From positions 3,849,502-3,913,501 of the forward strand of contig NC_087393.1 in NCBI RefSeq assembly GCF_963675165.1: 64,000 bases of DNA. The letters run 5' to 3'. Origin of the DNA: Halichondria panicea (taxonomy: Eukaryota > Porifera > Demospongiae > Suberitida > Halichondriidae). Position numbers and translations under genes: made by a program. The notes under the pieces were generated by a model, which saw only the letters and a list, made by a program, of their open reading frames with translations, made no database searches and had not been told where the DNA came from. The first letter of the stretch is position 1, and each line of letters begins with the position of its first letter. Below, piece by piece: positions 1 through 10,001 of the stretch.

Positions 1-3000
1 GATAGTGTTTACAACAATTTAGAAAGCCCACTCTCCTTTCAAGCGGCAGTTGCTCTTAAAGATGTGGCTGCTCTAACAATGCAATCGATAACCATCCGAG
101 ACAGTAATGGATACGGGATAGCTGCTGAGGGACTGTATGGATACTCAATAATGGAGGACTGCCTACTGGTGAGCAACACGGGTGGTGAAAAATTCATAGG
201 GGGTAATCTTGTACTGAAGTATGCAGATTGTCCTGTTATTGACACAAACGAGCAGGTTTATGTGGGAATTGTGAGATCTAAGTTCTTATATGGAAGTGCA
301 CATTATAGTAACGACGAACATGACCCACATACCGCACTTCAAACCAAAGCAACTGGCATATCTTTGCTCCTTTCCTGCACAAATGTTACTATTAACATGT
401 CAGAGGTGCAACTAAAGCACAACGAAGCATACAGCTTTTCCAGCAAAGGAGGGAACCTTTTCATTCTGCTCGGAAACACCGTACGATATACGAGCAATAT
501 GGTAATTGTGGAGAACAGTAACATTGACAAGGGAACAGCAATTATGGGTGGAGGAGCATACGTTAGATTCAAGCAGCCTCCCCAAGAACCTGACAACATA
601 ACAGTTCCATGTGAAAACTTTGTTAGTTTTAAAAATGTGAGCTTTAATGGTAACAAAGGTAGAGTTAAAGGAGGTGCTCTGTACATATTGTTCGAAACAG
701 CAAGCATGTACAACTATTGTCCCAAGGGAACTGTTGAAATAGACAGCTGTTACTTTGTAGACAATATTTTAAATGCTTCCAAGGCAGACAGTGGCCTAGC
801 TATCAACATTTATTGCTATTTGATCAACGGAGTGGAAGCAACATCTGTTCCCTTCAATATAGTGAGCATTACTCGAAGTCACTTTCTGGGAAACAAACTA
901 TTAACGCAGAAGGAAAATAGTTTCGATATAATTTCCGGAGGAGCCACTGTGTTCATTAGTAAACAGAGAAGACAAACATTTATCAGTGACTCTAGCTTTG
1001 TAAACAACGGCAAAACAGCAATTTCAGCTTTCGGATCAAATATTGTGTTCAGTGGTATTGTGAACATAACAAATAATACAGGCCTTAACGGTGGGGGCCT
1101 AGTTCTCTGTCAGTCCTCGTACATTTTGTTCGCCCCAAATACCACAGTGACGTTTGAAAATAACAGAGCCATTTTATCTGGAGGAGGCATATACGCAGAA
1201 GATCAGTGCTTACAATCTGAACCACTGTGTTTTTATCAAGTGCACAACAGTAACAAGTCGTTAACTAAACATCAAAGGATCTCAATATTGGACACTATTC
1301 ACGTGGTAATGATCAACAACACTGCTGGATACGCTGGAAGTCAGATATTTGGAGGGTTTATGGACAAATGCTATACAACATTTGGCAAGGACAATAAACT
1401 AGTATACGACAAGATTTTTAACGAAATTTCATGGCAAAGAAATGATTCTGATCTTTCCTACATCACTTCTTACCCAAAGCATATATGCTTCTGTGAAAAC
1501 AACCTACCTAACTGTAACAAAGACTACAGAACTATCAATATAACAATATACCCTGGTGAACCTTTTACAGTTAGTTTAGTAGGCGTTGGGCAATTCAAAA
1601 ACCCTGTTCCAGCAACAATCAAAGCAAATACCAGCCACTCAAGTGACAAGATGTACAGTCGTACAATAAAGGATGTCTGTACTTCTATGACATTTTTAGT
1701 AAAATCAGCACAACCGACTAGATTTGACAAACTTAGCATCACTGTCTCCTCTGACTTAGGTTACACAACAAGAAGCAGCCTACGATCGATCAACATTCAC
1801 TATAGGTCTTGTCCTCTGGGAACGTACATACACAACTCTGCCTGTGACTATGAAGACCTTCATTTCGAATACAGACCTAATAGCCCAACTATAAAAAAGA
1901 ACGAAAATACATGGGTAGGATACTACAACGCTGCTGATCATTCCAACTCTGAAACCGTTAGTGGGTTCATACATTTCAAGTATTGTCCACTGTGGTACTG
2001 CAACAACAAAACAGTTATCAATGTTAATGAAACCTATTTTGATCAAAACTCTCAGTGTCATGAAAGGGAGGGCATTTTGTGTGGAGCGTGCTTAAAGCAA
2101 CATAGTTTAGCTATTGCCTCTAGCAGGTGCCTTCGCTGTGACAACATCAGTCGATCGTACTTTCCTCTCCTAGCGCTAGCTACTCTGGCTATTACAGCTC
2201 TAGTACTACTCTTTATGCTGTGCTGTAATGTGACCATCACTGATGGCACAGTTAGTGGATTTCTAGTCTACTCTAGTTTGTTCAACATCAACATAAAATT
2301 GTTTTTGAGAGTATCAAAACGATACACATATCTTGCGGAATTTTTTGCATGGACGAATTTAGATATTGGTGTAACAACTTGCTTTTACGATGGGTTTGAT
2401 GCATTTTGGCAGGCAATATTAAACTTTTTTATTCCTGTTTTCATTTGGTGCATTCTTGGACTTATAATTTTTGCAACATCAAAGTCTAGTCGGATTACAG
2501 AGCTTGTTGGAGACAACCCTGTAAAAGTTCTAGCTACACTTGTTCTTATTTCTTACACAAAAATTCTTCAAACTGAAGTAGCTGTGTTTTCCTGTTCATC
2601 GATTAAATTTCGTACTAATTCTTCTAAAATCCTCAAGTACTACTGGCTCCCCGATGGTAATGTACCATGTTGGCAAGGGAAGCACCTAGCTCTGGTGGTG
2701 ATTGGTGTTTTGTTTGGAATAGCTACTGTTCTGTACACTTTAATGCTCCTCTTTATTCAACCATTGCAAAGATATTCTCATGTGAGGGGACTGAAATGGG
2801 TGGCCAAACTAAAGCCATTTTTTGACGCTTACACTAGCCCTCATGTGATCAAGCATCGCTATCGATTCTGGACTGGACTTTTACTCCTATGTAGAATGAT
2901 TAACAGTATTTTGTTTGCTCTTTTTTCCCACCAAAACACATACAAACATTATGGAATTGAAGTCATACTCATTTGTTTCCTGATAACAAGCTTATTGGGG

Positions 3001-3585
3001 TGCTTCGGTGGAGTCTACAAAAATAAGTGGCTTTATGCTCTCAACTCTTCGTTCTACTTCAACCTCACTCTACTGTCTTTCGTAACATTTTATTCTCTAA
3101 CCAAAAATTCTTCTTCTAAGAACAGTGCAAATATTATTCAAGAGATTGCCACCTCCATTTCACTAGGCATAGCCTTTGTGACGTTCCTGTTCATTCTTTC
3201 CTACCATGTGTACAAGCGTCTGAAAAAGACCGGTCTGCTCGCTCGCTGTGCGGGAAGAATCCAGGGGACTCGATGTTGGAGATCAGCTGTCAGATATTGG
3301 AACAGAGGCAGGATACAATACGTAAGGCTGCCCCAAGAAGACCCTCAGGATCGAGAGGTGGACGATGATTTCAATGGAGAGAGAGGGCTCGATGACGATT
3401 GTCAGTGGGAGAGAGAACTGCATGTAGATGTACAAGACAGAGAGCTCAATGGAGATCGCCATGATGACAGACAGCTTGCAAGAGTTTGTGATGACAATTG
3501 GGAGAACGGAGAGAGCAATAAGGAGCCAAATGCAGAAGAGCCATTCGATAAAGGTATTGTAGGACCTAGCGAAGACACATACTAA
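1..3585 (+). CDS. Gene A: beta-helix ectodomain polytopic membrane protein, 5' end outside window
   Basis: The frame is open from base 1, so the gene starts left of the window; the first residues match residue 136 onward of gene B. The visible 1,194 residues are one uninterrupted exon. In order: imperfect repeats with N-x-A/G-x-x-x-GGG/GGA-x-Y cores (e.g. FENNRAILSGGGIYAED), as in parallel beta-helix (pectin-lyase-like) folds; many N-x-S/T sites; a cysteine motif GILCGACLKQHSLAIASSRC; about eight to nine hydrophobic helices; and a highly charged tail of about 120 residues beginning RIQYVRLPQEDPQDRE. A cell-surface protein with a large glycosylated ectodomain is the simplest reading. It differs from gene B at only a few dozen residues, so the duplication is recent. 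No named family recognised; ligand and signalling role unknown. The ATG at 64 is internal and not the true start. Confidence 0.85.
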   Translation, partial: DSVYNNLESPLSFQAAVALKDVAALTMQSITIRDSNGYGIAAEGLYGYSIMEDCLLVSNTGGEKFIGGNLVLKYADCPVIDTNEQVYVGIVRSKFLYGSAHYSNDEHDPHTALQTKATGISLLLSCTNVTINMSEVQLKHNEAYSFSSKGGNLFILLGNTVRYTSNMVIVENSNIDKGTAIMGGGAYVRFKQPPQEPDNITVPCENFVSFKNVSFNGNKGRVKGGALYILFETASMYNYCPKGTVEIDSCYFVDNILNASKADSGLAINIYCYLINGVEATSVPFNIVSITRSHFLGNKLLTQKENSFDIISGGATVFISKQRRQTFISDSSFVNNGKTAISAFGSNIVFSGIVNITNNTGLNGGGLVLCQSSYILFAPNTTVTFENNRAILSGGGIYAEDQCLQSEPLCFYQVHNSNKSLTKHQRISILDTIHVVMINNTAGYAGSQIFGGFMDKCYTTFGKDNKLVYDKIFNEISWQRNDSDLSYITSYPKHICFCENNLPNCNKDYRTINITIYPGEPFTVSLVGVGQFKNPVPATIKANTSHSSDKMYSRTIKDVCTSMTFLVKSAQPTRFDKLSITVSSDLGYTTRSSLRSINIHYRSCPLGTYIHNSACDYEDLHFEYRPNSPTIKKNENTWVGYYNAADHSNSETVSGFIHFKYCPLWYCNNKTVINVNETYFDQNSQCHEREGILCGACLKQHSLAIASSRCLRCDNISRSYFPLLALATLAITALVLLFMLCCNVTITDGTVSGFLVYSSLFNINIKLFLRVSKRYTYLAEFFAWTNLDIGVTTCFYDGFDAFWQAILNFFIPVFIWCILGLIIFATSKSSRITELVGDNPVKVLATLVLISYTKILQTEVAVFSCSSIKFRTNSSKILKYYWLPDGNVPCWQGKHLALVVIGVLFGIATVLYTLMLLFIQPLQRYSHVRGLKWVAKLKPFFDAYTSPHVIKHRYRFWTGLLLLCRMINSILFALFSHQNTYKHYGIEVILICFLITSLLGCFGGVYKNKWLYALNSSFYFNLTLLSFVTFYSLTKNSSSKNSANIIQEIATSISLGIAFVTFLFILSYHVYKRLKKTGLLARCAGRIQGTRCWRSAVRYWNRGRIQYVRLPQEDPQDREVDDDFNGERGLDDDCQWERELHVDVQDRELNGDRHDDRQLARVCDDNWENGESNKEPNAEEPFDKGIVGPSEDTY

Positions 3586-4478
3586 AACTAAATAACTGTT
3601 GTTGTTACATGCAGTAACTGTGTATCTTTCTAGCTAGAACACAATCACATGACATAATTATTGTGCATACAAATAGTATATAACATTCACACACATGCAG
3701 TTATGCCAGGCTTTGGTTCGTTTATAATAATGTGTACTAACTTTTTGAGATATAATGATGATTTTATAGTCATAAGCACAAACAACAAGCGTAAACAAAG
3801 CAAGACAAGACAACGTTTGACTAAATCTGCTGTTGAACACGTGCTATGACAAGCTGTAACAGTCTATTCTTGGGGAGAGTAGAAGCTAACCCGGAAACGT
3901 CATCTGCACATATGAAACACACCAGATTACTACACTGTTATGTGTGCCATTGTGTGTACTGTATGTATAGCGGGTAATTTCGAGGGTGCTGTAAAAACTT
4001 TGCGGATTTAATTTTCGTGGACTAACACCTTTTCGCACATGCATGCACGTGATATTAAAATTCGTGGGTGAAAAAATGTTTGCGATACATGCTTAATCAG
4101 CGAAAAACGCAAAAGTTTATACCCTCAAAATATACTCGCTACACGGGAATATACAGTGTACACTATAGTACACAAGTGAAAAATGCAATATACATAATTA
4201 TTAAGATAATACTTCATTTGTAGACACAAGTAATCTGCACAAATCATATCCATAAAATAATTCTAGAGATGGATGTACAGTTACACTGCATGTATAGTAC
4301 ATGTACATGTATACTGTAGGGGCATTATTTTCCTGCTCAGGCAAGCATATTATACAAACATAAATTTGGGTACGTTTATGTATGTTTCATGAATGATTAC
4401 AGAGCTACAATGTAGTAACGGAAAGAGGCTTACATCAAAAACCATAAGGTACAGTAATTACAATAAGTGCTAACCTCC
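3586..4478. other. Intergenic region between gene A and the INTS15 pseudogene
   Basis: The 3' ends of gene A and the INTS15 copy converge here. The interval is repeated almost base for base at 20794-21666, as part of the tandem duplication. Apart from the small inverted-repeat element at 3967-4142, I see no gene. Confidence 0.6.
3967..4142. mobile_element. Small inverted-repeat element (MITE-like)
   Basis: The left end TATAGCGGGTAATTTCGAGG and the reverse complement of the right end (TGTAGCGAGTATATTTTGAG) form imperfect terminal inverted repeats that continue into an A/T-rich, CTTT-containing stem. No coding capacity. The same element lies at the equivalent place in the second copy of the block (21171-21347), so it inserted before the tandem duplication. 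Confidence 0.6.
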
Positions 4479-6058
4479 CTAATCAACACACAAACACTCA
4501 CCTGGTCTCAGGTTGAGCAGCCCAGAGGATAGAGATATCTGCAGCAGCTGTGCCAGCCTCTCCACACACTCTTCCATCTTCTCTGCCATCTCTTCCTCAC
4601 CACGTTGCTTCCTGTGACTGTAATACCCAAGCAGGTTAGCAATCAGCATGGCCATTTCCTTTCCTGACATCTGGCAAGTTACCGGCTTTGAGAGTGAGAG
4701 AATACTTGAAAGTAGATCAGCATGTAATGACGTCAATATCATTTGCATGTCTTTATCGTCCAATGACTTTGAACTTGAGGTATCCATAGGTTCATCTCTT
4801 GAGTCTTTGCTGTAATTGGATCTAGATTTGGTCTTCTTAGCGATAGTCGGATAGTTTGGACAAAGAGGTGCCAAAACACACCACTGCATTAGTCCAGGTA
4901 GCAAACATTGTAGTACAGGCTTTGGGAATTCGGAATCAAAATTGATGGAATTGGAATGTACTAGTGGAAGTTCGGAAATCTCCTTGTTGAGAAGAGGAGG
5001 CGGAGAGAGTAAGTTTGGATACATTGATAGCCAATGGTAAACAATTTGAAGAATTCTGATTGGTGGATTAGGCTGTGACAAATCCATGGTTGTTTTAGTG
5101 ACTGCATAATTATACAGAAAGAAGAATTGTAATCTTGTAATCATGCATCCATATACATCTAGTGATATCATAATGGCTATAGTGTACTGTAAATGTTCCA
5201 GTAGTTTACAGCCTGTTTGCAGGGAGGAAGCCACAAGCAGGTGAAAAGCTACCGGAAAGTTTCTCTGCCCCTCTTGATCTTCCAAAACTCAGAGTCACAA
5301 CCACATGCAATAGTACATGAATGTGATTGACAGTGAGCATAACATGAGGGGACACACCCACAATCATTGCTACTTAATTTACTACCCAGCATTAATTTTC
5401 TTGCCATTTGGTGCAATCTAGCACAGTACATGTAGTGCTATAAACATCCTACATGTATGATAATATTATGTAGCAAGTAGAATTTACTATAAAGCAATAA
5501 TACATGCACGTACCACTGTAGAAGGAATGCAAGGATGTGAATGAGAGGGCCAGCTGCTGGGCAAAGTGCGGAGAGGTGGTGGGCAGTTGCAGTAATGGAC
5601 CATATGCATCTGGGAGGAGTACGCAGAAATCATGGTAGAGAGTTTTCACAAGAGCAGCAGCCTCAGTGGGATGAAACTATAGTTGAAAAAGTGCATGCAA
5701 TATTTGTACATATAGGACCTACATGTACATGTAACCAGTAAGTAAACTTAAAGAAGTAAGGAGTCTAATACCACATGTACATGTAGGGGTTTCTACAAGT
5801 AATTCACATGCCACAACTACAGGAAATATACAGGTAGATAACCCCTTGCATTACATTGCATTGTAACAGCACATCACCTACCCAACTGGAAAACGGCTTA
5901 GGTTCAAGTGGGTACTACCCTTAAAACAAACAGCAGAGTGAGACTAGAGGCTCTGTGCGTACCCTCATCCAGATAGCAGTGCAGTTAGTTGAGGAAGTTG
6001 GGGCACTCTGCACTCGTGGCAAAGGACACCAGCCAAACTTGCCATTTGTGGGTGTGTC
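4479..6058 (-). pseudogene. INTS15: INTS15 copy 1, 3' exons (degraded duplicate)
   Basis: Three exons match INTS15 copy 2: 5963-6058, 5514-5676 and 4479-5101, with the same splice sites. The last two are open and nearly identical to copy 2, including the IRWCV-like segment LMQWCVLAPLC and the C-terminal ERLAQLLQISLSSGLLN. The first exon has a 13-nt deletion and then a 4-nt insertion relative to 23127-23231. The net change is -9, so the frame returns, but the stretch between the indels is read in a shifted frame. The 5' part lies at 14075-14512, beyond a 7.9-kb transposon, and is truncated with a frameshift. I therefore call the whole copy a pseudogene, though its last two exons would still be readable if transcribed. 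Confidence 0.8.
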
Positions 6059-6087
6059 CTGCAGAGGAGGGTTGGGTATCAAACAAC

Positions 6088-6131
6088 CACCCCATTCGCA
6101 TGGGTCAGCACTGTTAATAGTAGTCTTATGG
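6088..6131 (+). repeat. Left terminal inverted repeat of the KDZ element
   Basis: Pairs with 13916-13959 with a few mismatches and a one-base gap. The best-conserved parts are TTCGCATGG, AGCACTG and AATAGTAGTCTTA, followed by GGTCAGCA. Preceded by the target duplication (C)AAACAAC. Confidence 0.85.
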
Positions 6132-6693
6132 TCAGCATTGGCACTGCATGTAGTCAAGGCTGGTTATAGTCAGATCACTTGACCTATGAACTCAAGATAT
6201 ACCACATGCACACGGTTTGCACTGCACTGCACTACACTGTAGTACTACTGGATCATGGACTGGACAACACAGCTGGTTGGTACAAGGTGGAGAGTAGTAC
6301 AGTGCTAGTGATCAGTAGAATCATGACTTCCCGAACAGTGATCACAATATCCCAGAGAGAATTTCTTGTGAGGAAATTTGAAGAAGGGATGCACAGTTGT
6401 GGACAGAACACTCTGAATGCTCGACAAGCTGCTGCATGCTACTGAGACTGGCTTGACATTAAATACTATAAACGTGAGATTGACCTGTCAACATTGGTAT
6501 CAGGATGATGTATACATGCAGTCTCTAAAATTGAGTCTGGTCGTGCTATATATGCGATATGCTCTATAGTCAGTATTATGATATAGTCAGGCTAGTCACT
6601 GTGTGCACATTGTTAGTCGGCTAGTCTGTATGTACGCTGCTTAGTAACAGTATTGATCATAGTCAACTGGTTAGTTACCTTGTAGGCTGACGT

Positions 6694-7176
6694 CACGTGA
6701 GCAAAATTGCAGAAAGCGCAATGCTTTCTTGGTATATATGCACATTCTGCTAAACTGTTTTAGGATCTTTTTTGAACATAAGCAGTCACTTAGAGATGTA
6801 GAGAGTATTTATATAGCTAGAAAGTAATTGTGTATAGGATTAGCACAATCATATTTAGGAAAGGTTGAAGATCGGGATAAGTTGTAACAGTTATGTCGAC
6901 TTTTTAAGGAGTCTTGAGCTTGCTTGTAGCTTTGGATGCCTTAGACTTCTTTTTAGGTATGCGGTCCATATCTGATACCTATACGTCAAAAATGTACATT
7001 GTCACTAACAAGCTGTCATCAAATACATGCATTTGTGATTAAACTTCGTCTAGCCCCTATATACAATTAATTTCTAGCTATACAAATACTCTCTACATCT
7101 CTTACCGTCTGCTTATGTCCAAAAAATTGCCAAGTAAGCATTGCGCTTTGGACAGCAATTTTGGTCACGTGACCAG
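6694..7176. mobile_element. Inverted-repeat insertion inside the KDZ element (MITE-like)
   Basis: 6694-6840 is an imperfect reverse complement of 7068-7176. Shared blocks include CACGTGA, AGCGCAATGCTT, ACATAAGCAG and AGAGATGTAGAGAGTATT. The loop between the arms has no coding capacity. Probably a non-autonomous element nested in the KDZ arm. Confidence 0.55.
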
Positions 7177-7274
7177 TTAATTGCGTTTTACCTCTGCCTT
7201 TCTACTAGCATTTGCGTGAGAGTTGAGTAAATTACCAGTATATTGATCGTAGAGTCAACATGGTTTATTATCAA

Positions 7275-7483
7275 GGGTTAATAAATAGAAGAGGGCATGC
7301 AACAGCTTGCGAGCAAAAACTGTAAGTGCATGGGCGGTGGAATTTACGGGAAAAGTACAAACTACTTCTGATTTTGTGTAAAGTACGTGTGCAGATACCT
7401 ATAAAATAAATTGAATGCAGTTTTGTTCGCATTAAACTAATAGTGAGTTGCATGCCCTCTTCTCTTTATCAGCCCTTGCAGCT
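7275..7483. mobile_element. Second small inverted-repeat element in the KDZ left arm
   Basis: The left end GAAGAGGGCATGCAAC pairs perfectly with the reverse complement of the right end, and GGGTTAATAAATA pairs imperfectly with GGGCTGATAAAGA. About 209 bp, non-coding. Confidence 0.5.
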
Positions 7484-7760
7484 AATTAAGGTACAAATGT
7501 TTCACCCTGTACACATCACCTGCTGTAAACACTAGCAGTATTGATTGTAGTCAAGCATTGGTTACTTTTAGGCTGTAGCCTGACACATGTAGCTACTACT
7601 TGGTAGTAGCATTGATTGCAGTCAATATTGGTTATGTGTATACACGCTGCCTTAGTATTATATGGGCTTTAATTGTATTTGTAACATGTACATGCAGTCG
7701 GTATTGGTTACACATGAGATGGCTTTAGCTTTGTCCAATTATTTAGTCTGGGATCATTAA

Positions 7761-7995
<235 letters not shown>

Positions 7996-8039
7996 ACAGC
8001 AACATACACACTACCAAAACTAAATACGCACATGCATAC

Positions 8040-9505
8040 ATGCAGTATTGGATAAACAATCACAAGAAACGGCACACCAGCTCTCATTGTGACACTGTTC
8101 CTCGTGCTAGAACTAAAAAGCTGTCCACACGTAGGAAATTAAGGCAGGCCTCTGGCTTCAGTAAAGAGTTTCACAAACAACAAGGTACGTAGATTTTATG
8201 GTGGATAGTTTATTTTAATGACATGCATGCCGTATATAAAAGTTGTGCATTCACTCACTATTCAGCAAATGCACGATTATATTAGATCTCAAAGGGAAGA
8301 CTCTCTCAGATAAATCAAAATTGATGGCAGAGGCTTGGAGAAAAATCAGCACTGCTGATAAGGAAAAGTACAATGTAGTAGCAAAAGATATTGAGGGTAG
8401 CAATGAGGAGGAGGATGAGGAGGAACTAACGCCGGAAAAAAAGAGGCAGCTCATTGTTCGGGTTGCTAAGAGACATCAGGGAGATGTAGGTGTTGTGAGT
8501 ACTGTATGTGCACGTAGACGGCACATATAATATTGTATTTTATCACCTAAAATTAATTTTGTGAACATAATTATTATGATGTTGCGACAGGTCCAATTTA
8601 TGCGAGCTAAGGAAATAATTACTTTTACTATGAGGCGGGCTTATAAATGATATAATGCCTATAATGTAGACAACACACTAAGCCCTAACATGTGGCTATA
8701 TTTACCTTGTGCACTTATACAGGCCAATCTGCTGCAATCACTTGGTTGTGAGATGGCTACAATGATGTTTGTTGATAAAAAGGTTTTAAGTGTGGGAACC
8801 ACAGATGGGAAAAAATTTCTTCAATCTCACCCTGCAATCCTGTCATCCTTCAGCTCCTACTTTCTGTATGGTAAGGCTTTATAAGTAAATGTAATGTAGA
8901 TACCATTATTTGATTACGTAAAACTGATTGCTTTGTGTGCACGACAAACTGTACACCTCGTTTCTCTAATTATTACTACAGATGACTTGTCCAAGAAACA
9001 ATTTGCTACCCCAGCCACTGCAGCCTCGTCAAGTACAACCAGTCTCAACACAAATTCCAGCTCATTCAATGTTACCTCAACAAACGCAAACCCAATCAAC
9101 ACCACCTCATCTACTACATCCAAAGCTGTTATTTCCACTGTGAAGAAATCAACCACTAAAACTACAACCAAAGCAACACCTTCTGGAATCTTGTCCAATC
9201 AAGCTATTTCTAACACTGATACCGTCAGTACGATTTTTATGAAAGGCAGAGATGGAAGTATTGTTGCGACAGGTACAGTGCTTCCTGGTGTACATAAAAC
9301 CATTCATGGTCGTCCTTGCCAAAAAGATTGTGAAACGCTTTCCGTTGTGGATGTTGTACAAGTTGGTGCTGAAGCTTGGTTTGAAGATGCTTTTGGGGAA
9401 AATAAATTGAGGACAGGGATCATCGTAGAATGGCCGAGCAGTATGATATCAAACGTAGCTGATGTCTCCCCACTTCATACAAGAACTAATCGCAAACGTA
9501 AATAA
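8040..9505 (+). CDS. HMG-box protein carried by the KDZ transposon
   Basis: Four exons with GT-AG borders and consistent phases: 8040-8184, 8286-8485, 8723-8870 and 8982-9505 (338 residues). ATG 8040 is the first in-frame start after the microsatellite; the true start is uncertain. Residues about 35-85, across the first junction, read as an HMG box (SGFSKEFHKQQ then KLMAEAWRKISTADKEKY), preceded by a basic stretch. An acidic run (EEEDEEE) follows, then a Ser/Thr/Asn-rich linker, then a C-terminal domain with VATGTVLPGV and IIVEWPSSMI. That VATG...I-x-WP pattern resembles, from memory, a domain in proteins of plant En/Spm-type elements; this is tentative. It probably binds DNA in the nucleus, as an accessory protein of the element. 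It converges on the transposase gene, 496 bp apart. Confidence 0.75.
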
Positions 9506-10001
9506 CCAGCTGACTATAAAACTACTATGATAATTGTTATAATTATTGTATATACAATTGTAATAGGAATGGTAAAGGTTTCCTTCCATTTTATTCGCGA
9601 TTCTATATTCTCTCTATCTTGTGTACTGTATACGTAAGTAAGATTACGTTATTATTGTTTGTACGTATGTATATAATTATGTATGTACAATTGTATGTAT
9701 GACATAGATAATAATTTATGTCCGAGTTTAGGACTATATATATAATTGTCAAAACTATATGCAGTTCATATTCATATAATGTTTAATTATGCATGCGCGC
9801 GGTTGACTTATAATAGCCTTGACTTCAATTTATAAAAAGCATTGATGTTTAAGAAATAATGACTGCCTATAGCTATAAGTGTGATTAATAAATTATTAAT
9901 TAAAGTACATAAAAAAGATAAGTGTTCAATTGTCCACGTCCGAATCATCATCACTACTACTGTCTGTACAAATAATATCAGTAACGGAAGGGTAATCATG
10001 T
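9506..10001. other. Convergent intergenic spacer inside the KDZ element
   Basis: A/T-rich spacer between the 3' ends of the HMG-box gene and the transposase. It presumably holds both polyadenylation sites. No ORF of note. Confidence 0.5.

Larger units (their letters stand above)
6649..7710 (+). repeat. Subterminal imperfect repeats in the KDZ element
   Basis: Five degenerate copies of a motif near GTATTGATNNNAGTCAANNNTTGGTTA: about 6649-6675, 7238-7266, 7538-7565, 7608-7634 and a shorter one at 7695-7710. They lie in the left non-coding arm. In other DNA transposons repeated subterminal motifs are often transposase-binding sites; that role here is inference. Confidence 0.5.

Noticed and set aside
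1-3585. Bacterial origin of the intronless beta-helix genes (resemblance to polymorphic outer-membrane protein repeats)
   Set aside because: Copies are embedded among intron-rich animal genes, share eukaryotic-type repeats in their flanks, and have many membrane helices unlike an autotransporter barrel. A very ancient transfer cannot be excluded.
6179-6445. Open frame of 88 codons just inside the KDZ left end
   Set aside because: Low-complexity composition, overlaps the subterminal region, no splice-linked extension, no homology recognised.
7164-7173. Second GTCACGTGAC as a regulatory site
   Set aside because: It lies in the arm of an inverted-repeat insertion inside a transposon with no adjacent lysosomal gene; more likely coincidental.
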